In this document: in pieces, positions 62,153 to 64,000 of the stretch
How positions within the stretch are numbered: the first letter of the stretch is position 1
Layout of the letters: every line of letters starts with the position of its first letter
From: Watersipora subatra
Taxonomy: Eukaryota > Bryozoa > Gymnolaemata > Cheilostomatida > Watersiporidae
NCBI RefSeq assembly: GCF_963576615.1
Contig: NC_088711.1
Coordinates: 10,534,869 to 10,598,868, forward strand
Reading direction: 5' to 3'
DNA: 64,000 nucleotides
The notes under the pieces: generated by a model
Told to the model about the DNA's origin: nothing
Databases searched by the model: none
Seen by the model: the letters and a program-made list of their open reading frames with translations, nothing else
Made by a program: the position numbers and the translations under genes

Positions 62153-64000
62153 AAGTTACTTATTTGACCTCTGACTAAATACCGAGTTACTGGCCTTAAG
62201 CTAGGAACTCTCTAATTCTGAATGACTTGTTTGATGACATAAAAAGTGTGTAGGTTAGGTTGTTCACGGTTGATAAATTGAGTATGATCTCTCACAGCTA
62301 TTGAACTTTTGGCTCTAACTTTCAATAAACAGATTTGCTGGTAAATAATTATGCATGTTTCCTTAGGATTTTCAAGCATTTATATTCCCTGAATGCAAGT
62401 ACGCTCCCTATTAGTCAAACTCTGACTTTTGATCACTTTAATGTAGTAGGTTTTTATATGTAACATACAATTTGAACAAACTCTTGTCTCGACATGGGAG
62501 ATGGTTTCCAACAAACAATGTTTAGAGCCTCTCGGAAAATTGCAGTTATGTAAATCAGCACATTCATATGCAGTTTTACTTCACTTAGTTTAGTTCCAAT
62601 ATTAAACATTGCTTCATGCCACAATTGCCTTTTTCAGTTTTTAAATCATGGATCCCACGAAGACCAGTGCGAGTGGTAGTTGGTGTGGAAAAGGAAGAAT
62701 TTAGTGGTTTTTTTGCCAATAATATAAAACATGAGCAAACGTAGTCAAATATTTAAAGAATGTTAAGTGTGAAAACAAAAAATGGATGTACATAAATAAG
62801 TTATGTTAGTTTAAAATTCAAGTGTTCTAAGACTACCTACACACCTGTCCATCTTCCGCATCACTGAGGCTATGTCTGAATTTGCCTGCCTTTAATGTTA
62901 AGGTAAAGGGACAAGGAAAACCTTTTGTTATTGGTATTTACCGGTATTTTATTAATTTAGTTTCTTATAAATTTAGTTATTACAACGGCCATTTTGCATT
63001 GTTTTATATAATGTATTGTTTGAATGCTATATATAATCAGCTCAATTATTAATCTAGGTTTTTATCTGTGGTTTGAATTAAACAGAACGCAATGCATTCT
63101 TATAAGAATATTTGTTCCAACACATGATACTGTGTTGGAACAATATTTGATATTTGTTCCTACAGGCAAATATCAAAATGGACTAACTTACTATGTCAAA
63201 GGTTGGCTGTATTTGCGTCGCTCATTGATTGGTTGTCAAGATTTTGTCACTCCATTTAGTTAGTGCCAAGTCCTTACCGATTCATGGTTGTCTGAATTTC
63301 TGGCGCTTTGTCACGTACACCGGACATTTTCCAGTTTTAGAAAGTGCTTTTTTCACAGTGTGCTATGAATTGCTATAGCGTAACCGGTCATTTGAAAGAT
63401 GGTGAACATCAGATTTAAAGGCCGGTACGTACTATCGCAGTATGTAGGGGTTGTCCTCTCTGCACCGTAGATGGATGGCATCACCGAGACAACACAGACA
63501 GCTTGGGAAACATTGCAACTGTCAAACTTTCTCGATATGGTAGCATAAATCCGCTACAGTCTGGAATGTGCACCATTTTAATGATGGTGATTGCCTGCCG
63601 CAGATTGCTTGATTTAGGTTTTCCTTCATGTTTTCCTTCATGATATTCGTCACTGCATTATGTAATGGAAACACTCTCACAGACTATTCGCTGATGTAAA
63701 CACAGATGGGTTTATGATAGTGTGAACAATGTTATCAGATATGAACACTGATGCATTGTGGGTTTGCTGCTGATATACTGCTATACAGCGTATACCAGCA
63801 TTTATAGACAGTTTTTAAAATTTTTATAAGCTCAAGTGTAGAGTAAACAAACTACATGTATTTATAGTTTCAGATAGTCTTTTGCATCAATTGTCCTTTT
63901 TTTACTCGGCTAACGTTGGCAAGACATGAGTCTGGAACAAGATTATGCATTTGGGCATCGTGTTCAGCCGCAATATTGCTTCTTAGGAAAAGTTTATGTA
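62153..64000. other. Right-edge sequence, presumed Ral intron
   Basis: AT-rich. A hairpin (arms TGTTCCAACACA / TGTGTTGGAACA) lies at 63112-63142. No exon for the Ral C-terminus or any other gene was recognised. If the Ral last exon lies beyond, this is all intron. Confidence 0.45.

Overview
The window is nuclear DNA from an intron-rich, AT-rich invertebrate animal. The protein-coding genes match animal families and are split into many short GT-AG exons. The introns and spacers hold Jockey/CR1-type LINEs, Helentron-like rolling-circle elements, pogo/Tigger DNA transposons, tRNA-derived SINEs and many minisatellites. This mix would fit a lophotrochozoan (mollusc, annelid or bryozoan), but I cannot fix the phylum from sequence alone. 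No bacterial, organellar or viral segment was seen.

Layout. 1-6,000: no host gene; a 17-bp minisatellite and a LINE copy with an open ORF on the minus strand. 6,073-20,409 (+): a complete 17-exon UNC45 myosin chaperone gene (944 aa deduced). 21,590-22,783 (-): an intronless class A peptide-type GPCR, tail-to-tail with UNC45. 22,800-31,400: mostly non-coding, with a SINE, a LINE 3' remnant, a pogo-type MITE carrying a series of hairpins, and AT repeats. 31,428-47,069 (-): a complete 16-exon PPWD1 gene (WD40 plus cyclophilin, 616 aa deduced) whose introns hold two pogo-superfamily transposase genes, one of them nested in a Helentron. 49,706-50,203 (+): a small unrecognised two-exon gene (80 aa). 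51,383-54,452 (-): the complete 8-exon mitochondrial ATP synthase beta gene (523 aa deduced). 55,094-55,744 (-): a truncated LINE. 56,597-60,142 (+): three coding exons of a Ral small GTPase whose last exon was not found and probably lies past the right edge. 61,491-62,152: an 11-copy 59-bp tandem array.

The host genes do not form a pathway. They are housekeeping or signalling genes (protein folding, spliceosome-associated prolyl isomerase, oxidative phosphorylation, small GTPase, neuropeptide-type receptor) that happen to be neighbours. All exon joins were worked out by hand from phase, splice consensus and similarity to known families, and each full-length coding sequence closes in frame. 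The most notable observations are five evenly spaced copies of a 3' splice site at UNC45 exon 10 (four of them decoys leading to an in-frame stop), the GPCR without the usual disulfide cysteines, two pogo transposases altered at the catalytic core, and the unrecognised 80-aa gene.
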